Below, piece after piece: positions 35,161 through 43,976 of a stretch of 64,000 nucleotides of DNA (the stretch's first letter is position 1; each line of letters begins with the position of its first letter). Origin of the DNA: Thermanaeromonas sp. C210 (GTDB taxonomy: Bacteria > Bacillota > DSM-521 > Neomoorellales > Neomoorellaceae); contig NZ_BLWF01000001.1 of the NCBI RefSeq assembly GCF_013167955.1, forward strand, positions 744,001 to 808,000, written 5' to 3'. Under the pieces are notes generated by a model, which did no database searches, was not told the DNA's origin, and was given only the letters and a program-made list of their open reading frames with translations. A program made the translations under genes and the position numbers.

Positions 35161-37648
35161 AGTAGTTGTCCATTTCCACTAAAATGAATTTGCGGTGGCC
35201 ACCATCTTCCCGGTTTAAATTGATGACTGCATGTCCCGTAGTGCCGGAGCCGGCAAAGTAGTCGAGCACTAAGGATTTCTCCCCGCAGTTTGAGGCCCGT
35301 AGGCAGTCTTCCACAAGGTAGATGCTTTTTGGGTAGGAAAAGATTTCTCGCTCTCCGAGCAAGTCTTTGAGCACTTTTGTCCCACTTTCGGTGGCCGAAT
35401 ACTTGGCATCCTCCCACCATGTTCCCGGGAGTGCCCCCTCCTGGTTTGGACGATATTTTCTGTAGACCTGCCATATACCATCAACAAGCTTGGCGGTCAG
35501 ATTAGTAGAAGCTTCTTCTTGCGCGCGCTCCCACCCCAAGTTCCAAACCCGCTCATTTTCTTCCGAATCAAGCGGGAGTACAACCTCCTCATCTAGCCTG
35601 GGCTCTTCAACGGGCACCCACTTTTGATCGTTTTCAGACCAAACCATTGATGGCACGCGGACTGAACCATCTTTTGATACAAAAATAGGGTAAAACAGCT
35701 TAGGCCGGTCAATTCTTCTTGAATTAGCGCCTGTTGCTCTAAAGTTAACCCATGTAAAGATTCCGTGCTCGTCCGATTCGGGGTAGCGCGCTTGCTTCTT
35801 CTCGTCTCTAGGCAACCGGCCAACATCTGCTTGCTCGGTCTTACCAAAGAATAAAGCGTACTCGTGATTTGGAGAAAAACCGGAGGCCACTGCCCGGCCG
35901 TGCGGGTTGCTGCGCACAACCACAGTCGCAAGATGGTTCGTCTCACCAAAAGCCTGCCGAAGGTAATTGGTGAGCAAATGGGACTCGTAGTCGTCTATTG
36001 CTATGCAAATAATAGAGTCGTGGCTCATCAGTCTTATGCTATTTTGAATGCGGTCGGACATCATGCTCAACCACGAGGAATGTTTATAATCATTCTTATA
36101 GATAATTTGACTTGCTGCTGTGTTAAATGGCGGGTCAATATAGATGCACTTAACCTTCTCCCGGTACTTCTCGAGCAGCAAATTTAATGCCTGGAAGTTT
36201 TCGCCGTGGATCAGGAGGCCGTCGGTTTGCCCGTCCAGGTCTTCAAAGCTGGCCAGCAGCCGGTCCACAAAGTTCCCGTCGAAGTACCTGGTATCCAGTA
36301 CCAGCGTGGGATGGGCCTTAAGAAAAGCCACCCGCTTTTCCTCCCGTGTCTTCAGGGGCACGGTAAAAAGGTTTTGCTCCTCCTCGTCGATGTGGAAGAG
36401 TTCCTTCCACTCAGCCCACTGGGCATCGTTCGCGGCGATTTCCTTATAAAACTCCTCTTTAATATTACCCACCGTGATACAGTACTGGGTTTCGGTAACG
36501 AATTTTTTCTTTTCGAAGAGCTTTTTCTGGAAGTCTTCGATCTGGGCCAGGAAGGTAATAATTCGCAGCCCGATGGACCGGATTACCCGCATAACCTGGA
36601 ACCATCCCTCGGCCAAGGTTTCGCCGGCCGCCTCGAGATCGTCCAAATTTAACACCTCGTTCTTCAAATAGAAATCCAGCTCCCGCGTCAAGAAACCTTT
36701 CAGGTCCTTGTGGATAAAGAAGTCCGAGGTGTTGCGGCGGGTGTACTGGCGGAGGTGGTGCTCCAGATAAGACACGCTTTTGTCGTCAGGCGTCCGGAGC
36801 CGTTCCGCAGTCAAGGCCACCAGGGCGTCATAGTTTTCTTCAAACTGCCGGGGGATTTCCTTCAGGGCCTCGGCGATAATAGCGTCCTGTACGTGGTTGC
36901 GGGTGCCGTACTTGACCTTCTCCTGTTCTGTCAGCGGCCGGAACTCGAAGGGAATAGTTATCTCCCTGGCCTGCGGGTCAAAGTTGGATTCCCCGGCCCT
37001 GGGGAAGAAGAACCGCTTGTCGCCCTTGTTGTTGTCCTTCTCCAACTGGGCCTCCTTCAGCTTAAAGTGAACGGCCACTCCATTGGGTGCTTGATACCGG
37101 TAATCCCTGAAATACTCGGCCGTCTTGACGTAATATTGGTCGCTGTTAGCCCAATATAAATAGACCTCCTCCCCGTTATAGGGGATGGCATATTTCTCCT
37201 GCTTGGAATAACGGCGTTTCGAGACGAAGTCGCCGTTGTCGTAGTAGCGGCTAAAGAAAGTATAAAGGTGGTTAAAAATCAAGTTCTCTAGGGCGGCCCG
37301 GTCTTTTACACCCACAGCCCGGGCCTGGAGATCAAGGTATTGCCGGCCCAGGGGCGTGCTGTGGAAAGCTTCGGCCAGTCTTCCGTCGCCGTCCAGGGCG
37401 TCCTCGCCGAAGGACTCGCGTATTTGCCGGGCTACCCGTTGGACCTCGGCAGCGACCCGGCTCTGCTGGACCAGTATGCCGCTATTGAGCTCGGCAGAAA
37501 CGGCCTCGACCAAGTCCTTTTCAATAAACCTCTCGATGACTTCCCGCTTGTAATTCATAATGCGGTAAATGCCGAAGTCCAGGTCGGCACAGTCGAACTG
37601 AAACAGCGTACGGAGTAGTCCTTTGAGCTTCTCTACAGCCTGTTCCAT
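35087..37648 (-). CDS. Type III-like DNA methyltransferase subunit (Mod)
   Basis: 853 residues from ATG 37648 (GGAGGTTCC upstream). Catalytic motif IV DPPFN lies near residue 503 and motif I DYFAGSGTT near 794, the beta-class order of N6-adenine methylases. A long N-terminal extension (about 450 residues) distinguishes it from short EcoP-type Mod proteins. The C-terminus ends VEMDNYFDTVLLPRTSG; relatives, as I recall, continue well beyond FDTVLLPR, so the tail may be truncated. It would methylate adenine in the recognition site and guide Res. Confidence 0.85.
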   Translation of the reverse strand: MEQAVEKLKGLLRTLFQFDCADLDFGIYRIMNYKREVIERFIEKDLVEAVSAELNSGILVQQSRVAAEVQRVARQIRESFGEDALDGDGRLAEAFHSTPLGRQYLDLQARAVGVKDRAALENLIFNHLYTFFSRYYDNGDFVSKRRYSKQEKYAIPYNGEEVYLYWANSDQYYVKTAEYFRDYRYQAPNGVAVHFKLKEAQLEKDNNKGDKRFFFPRAGESNFDPQAREITIPFEFRPLTEQEKVKYGTRNHVQDAIIAEALKEIPRQFEENYDALVALTAERLRTPDDKSVSYLEHHLRQYTRRNTSDFFIHKDLKGFLTRELDFYLKNEVLNLDDLEAAGETLAEGWFQVMRVIRSIGLRIITFLAQIEDFQKKLFEKKKFVTETQYCITVGNIKEEFYKEIAANDAQWAEWKELFHIDEEEQNLFTVPLKTREEKRVAFLKAHPTLVLDTRYFDGNFVDRLLASFEDLDGQTDGLLIHGENFQALNLLLEKYREKVKCIYIDPPFNTAASQIIYKNDYKHSSWLSMMSDRIQNSIRLMSHDSIICIAIDDYESHLLTNYLRQAFGETNHLATVVVRSNPHGRAVASGFSPNHEYALFFGKTEQADVGRLPRDEKKQARYPESDEHGIFTWVNFRATGANSRRIDRPKLFYPIFVSKDGSVRVPSMVWSENDQKWVPVEEPRLDEEVVLPLDSEENERVWNLGWERAQEEASTNLTAKLVDGIWQVYRKYRPNQEGALPGTWWEDAKYSATESGTKVLKDLLGEREIFSYPKSIYLVEDCLRASNCGEKSLVLDYFAGSGTTGHAVINLNREDGGHRKFILVEMDNYFDTVLLPRTSGPAGLAEQPFWLSE

Positions 37649-37832
37649 TGTGGGAACCTCCTAGGATTTTGGCTAAACGGTTACACAGGAAAGGGCGGCC
37701 ATACATTCCACCGGCTCCGGTTTCTACACTTCTCTGATATTATTCGCCACGGAAAAGGAAGCTCCTACCTCGAGAGCAAGAATTGCCCTAAGGCTCCTCC
37801 GGTGGAGCACTCCTACAAGCGAAAAAGGAAAA

Positions 37833-37916
37833 TCCTGCCTCAGTAGGTAGGCAGGAACTCCGGTAGGGTGAATGAACAATAAAGCCCTTGGCCTAAAGTT
37901 GTGAGGACCAAGGGCT
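37833..37916. other. Two hairpins in the mod upstream gap
   Basis: TCCTGCCT/AGGCAGGA (37833-37840 with 37849-37856) and AGCCCTTGG/CCAAGGGCT (37883-37891 with 37908-37916). Neither has a strong T-run. The second may be the base of the group II intron remnant that follows. No ORF is seen between 37649 and 38071. Confidence 0.4.
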
Positions 37917-37924
37917 CGTAAGCT

Positions 37925-38027
37925 CAGTTATAAGTTTTTGGAACTTAGGGGCCTTATGAACCGCCGTACACAGGCAGGCACCTGTGAGGTGTGAGGAGAG
38001 GGAGCCCGCAGCTAAGTACTATCCGAT
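37925..38027 (+). mobile_element. Second, more decayed group II intron 3' end
   Basis: TTTTTGGAACTT followed by GCCTTATGAACCGCCGTA (about 37953-37970) is shared with the fragment at 25466-25554. The domain V lower strand is degenerate (CACCTGTGAGGTGTGAGGAG), and the end reads ATCCGAT at 38021-38027. No reverse transcriptase is present. Only relationship to the first copy supports the call. Confidence 0.55.
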
Positions 38028-38071
38028 ACTTTTCCCCGGACCGTGCTAATGCCGGCCGGTTCCGGCAGACC

Positions 38072-38500
38072 TTACTTTCCCTCGAAGTAGCGCTTCAGGA
38101 GGCCCTCCAGGGCGCGGGCGTGCCTGGCCTCGTCCCGGGAAGACTCATCGAAATAGTCGTGGGCGTGGTCCAGGTTGTTCTCCTTGGCCTGGACGGCGGA
38201 TTCCCTCTTCCCGTGGTTGGCCTTCCTTTCTCCGGCCAGCATTTTCTCCAGGTTTTCCTTGGTAGAGGAAGAGATCATGCCGTTGAGTTCGGCAAAATGG
38301 GCGGCATGCCAGGCCTCATCCCAGGCGATCTTCTCCAAAGCCTCGGCTATCTCCGGATATCCTTCCCTTTGGGCCTGCCGGGCCATGGCCAGGTAAAGGC
38401 CGACCTCCATGGTCTCTCCGCGGAAATTGGCCTCCACCGCCTCCTGCAGGGCGGTTCCTTTGGTGACGCCCAGTTGTACTTCATTGATCAGCTCAGACAT
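38072..38500 (-). CDS. Rubrerythrin-like ferritin-fold protein
   Basis: 142 residues. Four-helix bundle with repeated diiron ligands: [18 protein letters not shown] (Glu), [13 protein letters not shown] (E-x2-H), and [16 protein letters not shown] (E-x2-H). The C-terminal rubredoxin domain of full rubrerythrins is absent. It would act in peroxide defence or as an iron sensor in the cytoplasm. A strong promoter and a Fur/PerR-like dyad lie upstream. Confidence 0.88.
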   Translation of the reverse strand: MSELINEVQLGVTKGTALQEAVEANFRGETMEVGLYLAMARQAQREGYPEIAEALEKIAWDEAWHAAHFAELNGMISSSTKENLEKMLAGERKANHGKRESAVQAKENNLDHAHDYFDESSRDEARHARALEGLLKRYFEGK

Positions 38501-38518
38501 GGAAACCCCTCCTAATTG

Positions 38519-38541
38519 TTAATAGTAGTGATTACTAATAA
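38519..38541 (-). promoter_or_regulatory. Dyad operator, PerR/Fur-like
   Basis: TTAATAGTA (38519-38527), five bases, then TACTAATAA (38533-38541) form an imperfect palindrome with seven of nine matches. It lies just downstream of the -10 box, where a repressor would block initiation. The A/T-rich dyad resembles PerR boxes. The regulator is inferred. Confidence 0.5.
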
Positions 38542-38552
38542 GCTCTGGGATT

Positions 38553-38581
38553 ATTATAGACCCTCTCTTTTCCTTTGTCAA
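38553..38581 (-). promoter_or_regulatory. Consensus sigma-A promoter of the rubrerythrin gene
   Basis: On the minus strand TTGACA (38581-38576), 17 bases, and TATAAT (38558-38553). Both boxes are perfect matches. Confidence 0.85.
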
Positions 38582-38663
38582 CACTTAGACCCCAAGAAAA
38601 GAGTTAAATCTTCTAACATGGTTACACTATCTCCGTAGATTATGCATATCGGGAGGGAAAGGC

Positions 38664-38927
38664 ATGGTGAAGGATAATAAAGAATATACACCCTTCGAAG
38701 GTGGGCGGACGTCCCCAGGGCAGGGAAGCCCTGCGCGTCGGACAGGGGGAAAAGAGCTCCGGGAACCGGCAATTGCCATGGAGGGCCCGGAGGGTCGGGA
38801 GCCCCAGGGGGGAGGCGGTCGCCACCGGCAACCGGCCGACCTTCCCCAGGGTAAAATAGGCTCGGGCTTCATGGTCACGCCCGGCGGGCAGCCGCCCCTG
38901 GAGGCAGAGAGCGAAGGGGAAGGATAG
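38664..38927 (+). CDS. Hypothetical low-complexity protein
   Basis: 87 residues rich in Gly, Pro, Glu and Arg, with no predicted hydrophobic core. GGGAGGGAAAGG lies just ahead of the ATG, which is the main support. Repeated GG/EG/PG patterns (PEGREPQGGGGRH) suggest a disordered protein. No family is recognised. A chance frame in GC-rich DNA is possible. Confidence 0.4.
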   Translation: MVKDNKEYTPFEGGRTSPGQGSPARRTGGKELREPAIAMEGPEGREPQGGGGRHRQPADLPQGKIGSGFMVTPGGQPPLEAESEGEG

Positions 38928-38940
38928 GCACAGGGGGGGG

Positions 38941-39426
38941 TTACGGTGAGAGGTTGGCCTGGGGCTGGGCCTGGACGTGGACGACGACGCGTTCGCTGAT
39001 GAGCACCAGGGTGACTTTCAACTTAAAGGAGCGGCCGTTTATTTTTACCACCCGGTCGTCCACTAGCCCCGGAACCAGCACGAGGTTGATCTTGGACACT
39101 TCCTGCCCCACGAGGGGCGCCATTAACCTTTGCACCTCCTTGGCCAGGGCCAGGGAGATGGCCTGGCCTTCCAGAACGGGGGGCTTGCTGTTGGGGGGAA
39201 AAGTTATGATGGGCTCGACGGCGGTAACCACCTGGAGGTGCTGTTGGGCCACCTTCTCCTTTACCTCGGCCAGCTCACATGCGGTGGCGTCCAGCTGCTG
39301 GCGCAATCTTTCGCTGGTCAGGTGGAGCCAGTCCAGCTGCTGGGCCAGCCGCACATTGGCCGCGACGGCTCCGACGAGTACCCCCAGGAGGAAGAAGGCC
39401 AAGTAGCGGCGGCGGGAGCCCGGCAT
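38941..39426 (-). CDS. ytrI: Sporulation membrane protein YtrI-like
   Basis: 161 residues. One N-terminal TM helix (YLAFFLLGVLVGAVAANV), a coiled-coil-like segment (about 30-65), then an extracytoplasmic domain. It lies immediately after ytrH and opposite dnaE, the conserved position of ytrI in Bacillus and many Clostridia. The call rests mainly on that synteny, because the sequence is weakly conserved. ATG adjoins the ytrH stop. Confidence 0.6.
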   Translation of the reverse strand: MPGSRRRYLAFFLLGVLVGAVAANVRLAQQLDWLHLTSERLRQQLDATACELAEVKEKVAQQHLQVVTAVEPIITFPPNSKPPVLEGQAISLALAKEVQRLMAPLVGQEVSKINLVLVPGLVDDRVVKINGRSFKLKVTLVLISERVVVHVQAQPQANLSP

Positions 39427-39750
39427 TTACTTTCCCCCTGCCAGCGAGGTAATTATGAAATATCCCACCTGGGCGCCGGAGAAGGCCCCGATGATCAACA
39501 ACAGCTGCTTCAGCAGGGCCCGGAACTGGCCCTCCAGCAGGCCCAGCTCCAGGACCTCCAGGGCCGTAAAGGTGCCGCCGATGGCCGCTACCATGGCCCA
39601 TATCTTGATATCCAGGGCCAGTTGGGCCATGGTCCTTAGCGGGGGCTGCCCTGCCAGAAGGGCGGCCAGAGACCCGACCAAGGAGGCGCCGAGGATCACG
39701 CCCAGGGCGGTAAAGAATACCAGCAGCAGCTTGGGGAAAAAACCTTCCAT
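39427..39750 (-). CDS. ytrH: Sporulation membrane protein YtrH
   Basis: 107 residues with three TM helices. The segments FFPKLLLVFFTALGVILGASL, GQPPLRTMAQLALDIKIWAMVAAIGGTF and LLEGQFRALLKQLLLIIGAF match YtrH. In B. subtilis YtrH and YtrI are needed for efficient sporulation and are sigma-E controlled. Its presence indicates an endospore former. It is divergent from dnaE. Confidence 0.85.
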   Translation of the reverse strand: MEGFFPKLLLVFFTALGVILGASLVGSLAALLAGQPPLRTMAQLALDIKIWAMVAAIGGTFTALEVLELGLLEGQFRALLKQLLLIIGAFSGAQVGYFIITSLAGGK

Positions 39751-39961
39751 CAGAGCTACTGCACCCTTTCGCGGACTTGGAGGTAAAACGCTACTGACGC
39801 CTTCCGGCAGCAGCCCCCTAAATAATATATGGCGGCCGGGTGGGGAAAATTACCCCTGCCGGCTGTTTTCCGGTACCCTTCACGACTGCGCCTGGTGCCC
39901 GGGAAGTTTTCCGCCTCCGGCGGAGGAGTTTTGGCGACCGATGTAGAAATGATGCACAGCT

Positions 39962-42900
39962 ATGGACTATAGGCCCTTTGTCCACTTACACGTACATAGC
40001 GAATACAGCCTCCTGGACGGCGCCGGCCGCCTTGAAGAGCTGGCGGCGGCCGCGGCCGGGATGGGCATGCCCGCCCTGGCCCTAACTGATCACGGGGTCA
40101 TGTACGGCGCGGTGGAATTCTACAAGGCCGCCAGGGCCAAAGGGATTAAGCCCATCATCGGGTGCGAGGTCTATGTGGCGCCCCGCGGCCGCCGGGACAG
40201 GGAGCCCCACAAGGACGATTTCCAGTACCACCTGGTACTCCTGGTGGAGAACGAAACCGGTTACCGCAATTTGTGCGCCCTGGTGTCGGCCGGCTTTCTG
40301 GAGGGCTTCTATTACAAACCCCGGGTAGACCGTGAACTCCTGGCCCGGCACCGTGAGGGTCTCCTCGCCCTGAGCGGCTGCCTGGCGGGGGAGGTACCCG
40401 AACTGCTCCTCAAGGGACAGGAGGAAAAGGCCAGGGAGACCGCCGCCTGGTACCGGGAGGTTTTCGGGCCGGAAGGCTTCTTCCTGGAAATACAGGACCA
40501 GGGCATTCCCGAGCAGAGGGAGGTCAACCGCCGCCTGGTGGCCCTGGCGGAGGAGCTGGGCATCCCCCTGGTCGCCACCAACGATGTCCACTACGTCCGC
40601 CGAGACCAGGCCCACCTCCACGACGTCCTCCTCTGCATTCAGACGGGCAAGACCCTGCAGGAGGAGGACCGCCTGCGCTTTCCCACCCCGGAGTTCTACC
40701 TTAAAAGTCCCCGGGAAATGGAGGACCTTTTCGGCGAGTTGCCCGCCGCCCTGGACAACACCGTCAAGATAGCCGAGCGGTGCAGCTTCGATTTTACCCT
40801 GGGCCGGCTCCACCTGCCCGAATACCGCCCGCCGGGGGGACAGGATACGGCCGCCTACCTGCGGAGCCTCTGCTTTGAAGGGTTGGAGCGGCGCTATTCC
40901 CCGCCCTCGGAGGAGGCCAGGCGTCGCCTGGAATACGAGCTGGACATAATCGAAAAAATGGGGTACCCCGGGTACTTCCTCATCGTGTGGGACCTGGTCA
41001 ATTTCGCCCGGCGGCGGGGCATACCCGTGGGTCCCGGCAGGGGCTCGGCCGCCGGCAGCCTGGTGGCCTACTGCCTGGGCATAACCAACATCGATCCCCT
41101 GCGCTACAACCTCCTCTTCGAACGCTTTCTCAACCCCGAGCGGGTGAGCATGCCGGACATCGACATCGACTTCTGCTTCGAGCGCCGGGAGGAAGTCATC
41201 CAGTACGCCCGGGAGAAGTACGGCGAGGAACACGTGGCCCAGATCATTACCTTCGGCACCATGGCCGCCCGGGCGGCGGTGCGTGACGTGGGCCGGGCCC
41301 TGGGCTGGCCCGTGGCGGAGGTGGACCGGGTGGCCAAGATGGTCCCGGCCGAACTGGGCATTACCCTGGACCGGGCCCTGGAAACGGCTCCCGACCTCCG
41401 CAGGCTCTACCAGAGCAGTGCCAGGGTGCGGGAGCTCCTGGACACGGCCCGGGCCGTGGAGGGCTTCCCCCGCCACGCCTCCACCCACGCGGCAGGTATC
41501 GTCATCACCCGGGAACCCCTGATACACTACCTGCCCTTGCAAAAGACGGGCGACGCGGTGACCACCCAGTTCTCCATGCAGGCGGTGGAAGAGCTGGGCC
41601 TTTTAAAAATGGACCTTTTGGGCCTGCGGACCCTTACGGTGATCGGCCACACCCTGGATGCCCTCCGCCGGGAGGGGAAAGCCCCGGAGGTGGAGGACTT
41701 CCCCCTGGACGACCGGGCCACCTATGAGCTCCTCTCCAGCGGCGAAAGCACCGGCGTGTTCCAGCTGGAGAGCTCGGGCATGCGGTCGATTTTGCGGAAC
41801 CTCCGGCCGGAGCGCTTTGAGGACATTATAGCCCTGGTGGCCCTCTACCGGCCGGGGCCCCTGGGCAGCGGCATGGTGGAAGACTTTATCCGGCGGAAGC
41901 ACGGCCTTACCCCCGTCACCTACCCCCACGGGGACCTGGAGCCCGTGCTGCGGGAAACCTACGGCGTCATCCTCTACCAGGAACAGGTCATGCAGATAGC
42001 CCACATCATGGCCGGTTACACCCTGGGGCAGGCCGATGAACTCCGCCGGGCCATGGGCAAGAAGAAACCGGAAGAAATGGCCCGCCACCGCAGCCGCTTC
42101 ATCCAGGGAGCCATGGAGAAGGGGTATGACCCGGAGCTGGCCGCCCGGATCTTCGATCTCATGGAGTACTTTGCCGGCTACGGGTTCAACAAATCCCACA
42201 GCGCGGCCTACGCCTTGGTGGCCTACCAGACGGCCTACCTTAAGGCCCACTACCCCGTTGAGTTCATGGCGGCCCTCCTGAGCAGCGTCAGCCAGCACCT
42301 GGAGAAGGTGGCCGTTTACCTGGAGGAATGCCGCTGCCTGGGGATTCCGGTGCTTCCTCCGGATGTCAACGAATCGGGCGTGGACTTCAGCGCCGGCGGC
42401 GGCCGCATCCGCTTCGGGCTGGCGGCGGTGAAAAACGTGGGCCGGGCGGCGGTGGAGGCCATCATCGCGGCCCGGGAGGCCGGAGGGCCCTTCACCTCCC
42501 TCACGGACTTCTGCCGCCGGGTGGACTTGCACACCGTCAACAAGCGGGTCCTGGAAAGCCTCATCCGGTGCGGCGCCTTCGACTCCCTGGGGAAGGGGCG
42601 TCGCCAGCTCCTGTCCATTCTGGACGCCTGCCTGGACGCGGCCGGCCGCAGCCAGGAAGACCGCCGCCGGGGCCAGGTTTCCCTCTTTGACATGGTAGAG
42701 GCGCCGCCGGACGACCCGCCCCTGCCCCCCGTGGAGGACTTCTCCAAGGCGGAGATCCTGGCCATGGAGAAAGAACTCCTGGGATTCTACTTGAGCGGCC
42801 ATCCCCTGGAGCCCTTTGCCGGCCTGCTGGAGCAGAAGGTGTCCCACACGGTGGCCCGGCTGGCCGAGGCGGACGACGGCGCGCCGGTGGTGGTGGGGGG

Positions 42901-43420
42901 GGTGGTGGCGGGCCTGCGCCGAGTAGTCACCCGTAAGGGCGAAACCATGGCCTATCTCCTGCTGGAGGACTTCGGCGGGCAGGTGGAAGTCCTCCTTTTC
43001 CCGCGGGTGTATGCCCGCTGCAGGGAGTGGCTCAAGGACGACCTGGTGGTGCTGGTGGAAGGCCGGGTGGCGGTGGAGGAAGAGGGAGTTAAGGTTCTGG
43101 CCGACCGGGTGGAGCGGCTGGAGCCCGGGCGGGACGCTCGGCCCCCGGAGGCCGTCCCGCTAGCAGGGGATGACCGGGAGGACGGGGACCCGCCTTCTCC
43201 CAAATTGTACCTTAAGGTGGAAAGGGAGGAGGGCCTGGAGGAACTCCGGCGCCTGCTGGCCGCCTACCCCGGACCCCACCCCGTGTACTTTTACTTCCCC
43301 CGCAACCGCCGCTGGATCCTGGCCAACCGCCAGCTCTGGGTAAGCATATGCCCCCCGCTGCTCCGCAACCTCATTGATACTTTGGGGAAGGATAGGGTAA
43401 AAGTAATAGCAGAAAAATAA
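39962..43420 (+). CDS. dnaE: DNA polymerase III alpha subunit
   Basis: 1152 residues. N-terminal PHP domain (PFVHLHVHSEYSLLDGAGRL, then ALTDHGVMYG). Catalytic core with PGRGSAAGSLVAYCLGIT and PDIDIDFCFERREEVIQYA near residue 398 carrying the catalytic Asp residues, and later HhH and an OB fold near 985-1060. No clear ribosome site precedes ATG 39962. Length matches the DnaE1 type of Clostridia. The downstream mtrB and pfkA follow on the same strand. Confidence 0.95.
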   Translation: MDYRPFVHLHVHSEYSLLDGAGRLEELAAAAAGMGMPALALTDHGVMYGAVEFYKAARAKGIKPIIGCEVYVAPRGRRDREPHKDDFQYHLVLLVENETGYRNLCALVSAGFLEGFYYKPRVDRELLARHREGLLALSGCLAGEVPELLLKGQEEKARETAAWYREVFGPEGFFLEIQDQGIPEQREVNRRLVALAEELGIPLVATNDVHYVRRDQAHLHDVLLCIQTGKTLQEEDRLRFPTPEFYLKSPREMEDLFGELPAALDNTVKIAERCSFDFTLGRLHLPEYRPPGGQDTAAYLRSLCFEGLERRYSPPSEEARRRLEYELDIIEKMGYPGYFLIVWDLVNFARRRGIPVGPGRGSAAGSLVAYCLGITNIDPLRYNLLFERFLNPERVSMPDIDIDFCFERREEVIQYAREKYGEEHVAQIITFGTMAARAAVRDVGRALGWPVAEVDRVAKMVPAELGITLDRALETAPDLRRLYQSSARVRELLDTARAVEGFPRHASTHAAGIVITREPLIHYLPLQKTGDAVTTQFSMQAVEELGLLKMDLLGLRTLTVIGHTLDALRREGKAPEVEDFPLDDRATYELLSSGESTGVFQLESSGMRSILRNLRPERFEDIIALVALYRPGPLGSGMVEDFIRRKHGLTPVTYPHGDLEPVLRETYGVILYQEQVMQIAHIMAGYTLGQADELRRAMGKKKPEEMARHRSRFIQGAMEKGYDPELAARIFDLMEYFAGYGFNKSHSAAYALVAYQTAYLKAHYPVEFMAALLSSVSQHLEKVAVYLEECRCLGIPVLPPDVNESGVDFSAGGGRIRFGLAAVKNVGRAAVEAIIAAREAGGPFTSLTDFCRRVDLHTVNKRVLESLIRCGAFDSLGKGRRQLLSILDACLDAAGRSQEDRRRGQVSLFDMVEAPPDDPPLPPVEDFSKAEILAMEKELLGFYLSGHPLEPFAGLLEQKVSHTVARLAEADDGAPVVVGGVVAGLRRVVTRKGETMAYLLLEDFGGQVEVLLFPRVYARCREWLKDDLVVLVEGRVAVEEEGVKVLADRVERLEPGRDARPPEAVPLAGDDREDGDPPSPKLYLKVEREEGLEELRRLLAAYPGPHPVYFYFPRNRRWILANRQLWVSICPPLLRNLIDTLGKDRVKVIAEK

Positions 43421-43513
43421 GAACGGAAGAAGGTGAGGCAGCAGGAATATGCCGGCCGGGGTGGAATAAGCTTAATTGAATAAGGCCAGTTAAGAACAAG
43501 GAGGGGAGGGCGT

Positions 43514-43741
43514 GTGGACAACACAGTCGTTACAGGTGAATATATAGTAGTCAAGGCCCTGGAAAACGGGGTGACGATTATAGGCCTCACCCGGGGCAAG
43601 GACACCAAGTTTCACCATTCAGAAAAGCTGGACAAAGGGGAGGTCATGGTCGCCCAGTTTACAGAACATACTGCGGCCATGAAAATACGCGGAAGGGCTG
43701 TGGTGCTTACCAAGTTGGGTAGCCTGGAAGCGGGGGAGTGA
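43514..43741 (+). CDS. mtrB: trp RNA-binding attenuation protein (TRAP)
   Basis: 75 residues from GTG 43514 (GGAGGGGAGGG upstream). [50 protein letters not shown] is nearly the whole TRAP signature, including tryptophan-binding and RNA-binding Lys residues ([10 protein letters not shown]). It forms an 11-mer that binds GAG/UAG repeats in trp leaders when tryptophan is abundant. No trp operon is in this window, so it acts in trans. It lies between dnaE and pfkA. Confidence 0.93.
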   Translation: MDNTVVTGEYIVVKALENGVTIIGLTRGKDTKFHHSEKLDKGEVMVAQFTEHTAAMKIRGRAVVLTKLGSLEAGE

Positions 43742-43747
43742 TGGGGG

Positions 43748-43948
43748 ATGTGGACCGTAATCTATATTGCGGCCAACCAGAAGCTGGCCCAGCGCCTCAA
43801 GGACATTTTGACCCAGGAAGGGGTGCTGGTGAAGCTGAGACCGGTGGGAACATCCCAAGGAGAGACCCTCGGAGGCTACGAGATTCTCGTCCCCGAATCC
43901 GAAGCTGAAGAAGCCCATGAGATTTTGAGTTCGGCCCTCGCACGCTGA
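43748..43948 (+). CDS. DUF2007-like small protein
   Basis: 66 residues (WTVIYIAANQKLAQRLKDILTQEGVLVKLRP), a ferredoxin-like fold reminiscent of DUF2007 putative signal-transducing proteins. The EILVPESEAEEAHEIL end is typical of the clostridial version located upstream of pfkA. It begins seven bases after mtrB and lies 28 bases before pfkA. Function unknown. Confidence 0.7.
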   Translation: MWTVIYIAANQKLAQRLKDILTQEGVLVKLRPVGTSQGETLGGYEILVPESEAEEAHEILSSALAR

Positions 43949-43976
43949 AGTCCAGAAGGCCATAGGGAGTGAAAGC

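Noticed and set aside
35157-35487. Extra minus-strand ORFs in the mod 3' region
   Set aside because: They are alternate frames of mod and carry no motifs.
38627-38878. Minus-strand ORFs opposite the hypothetical gene at 38664
   Set aside because: They lack ribosome sites; the plus frame has GGGAGGG and is the better choice.
41603-42847. 414-codon minus-strand ORF
   Set aside because: Entirely antisense to dnaE; a GC-rich shadow frame with no motif.
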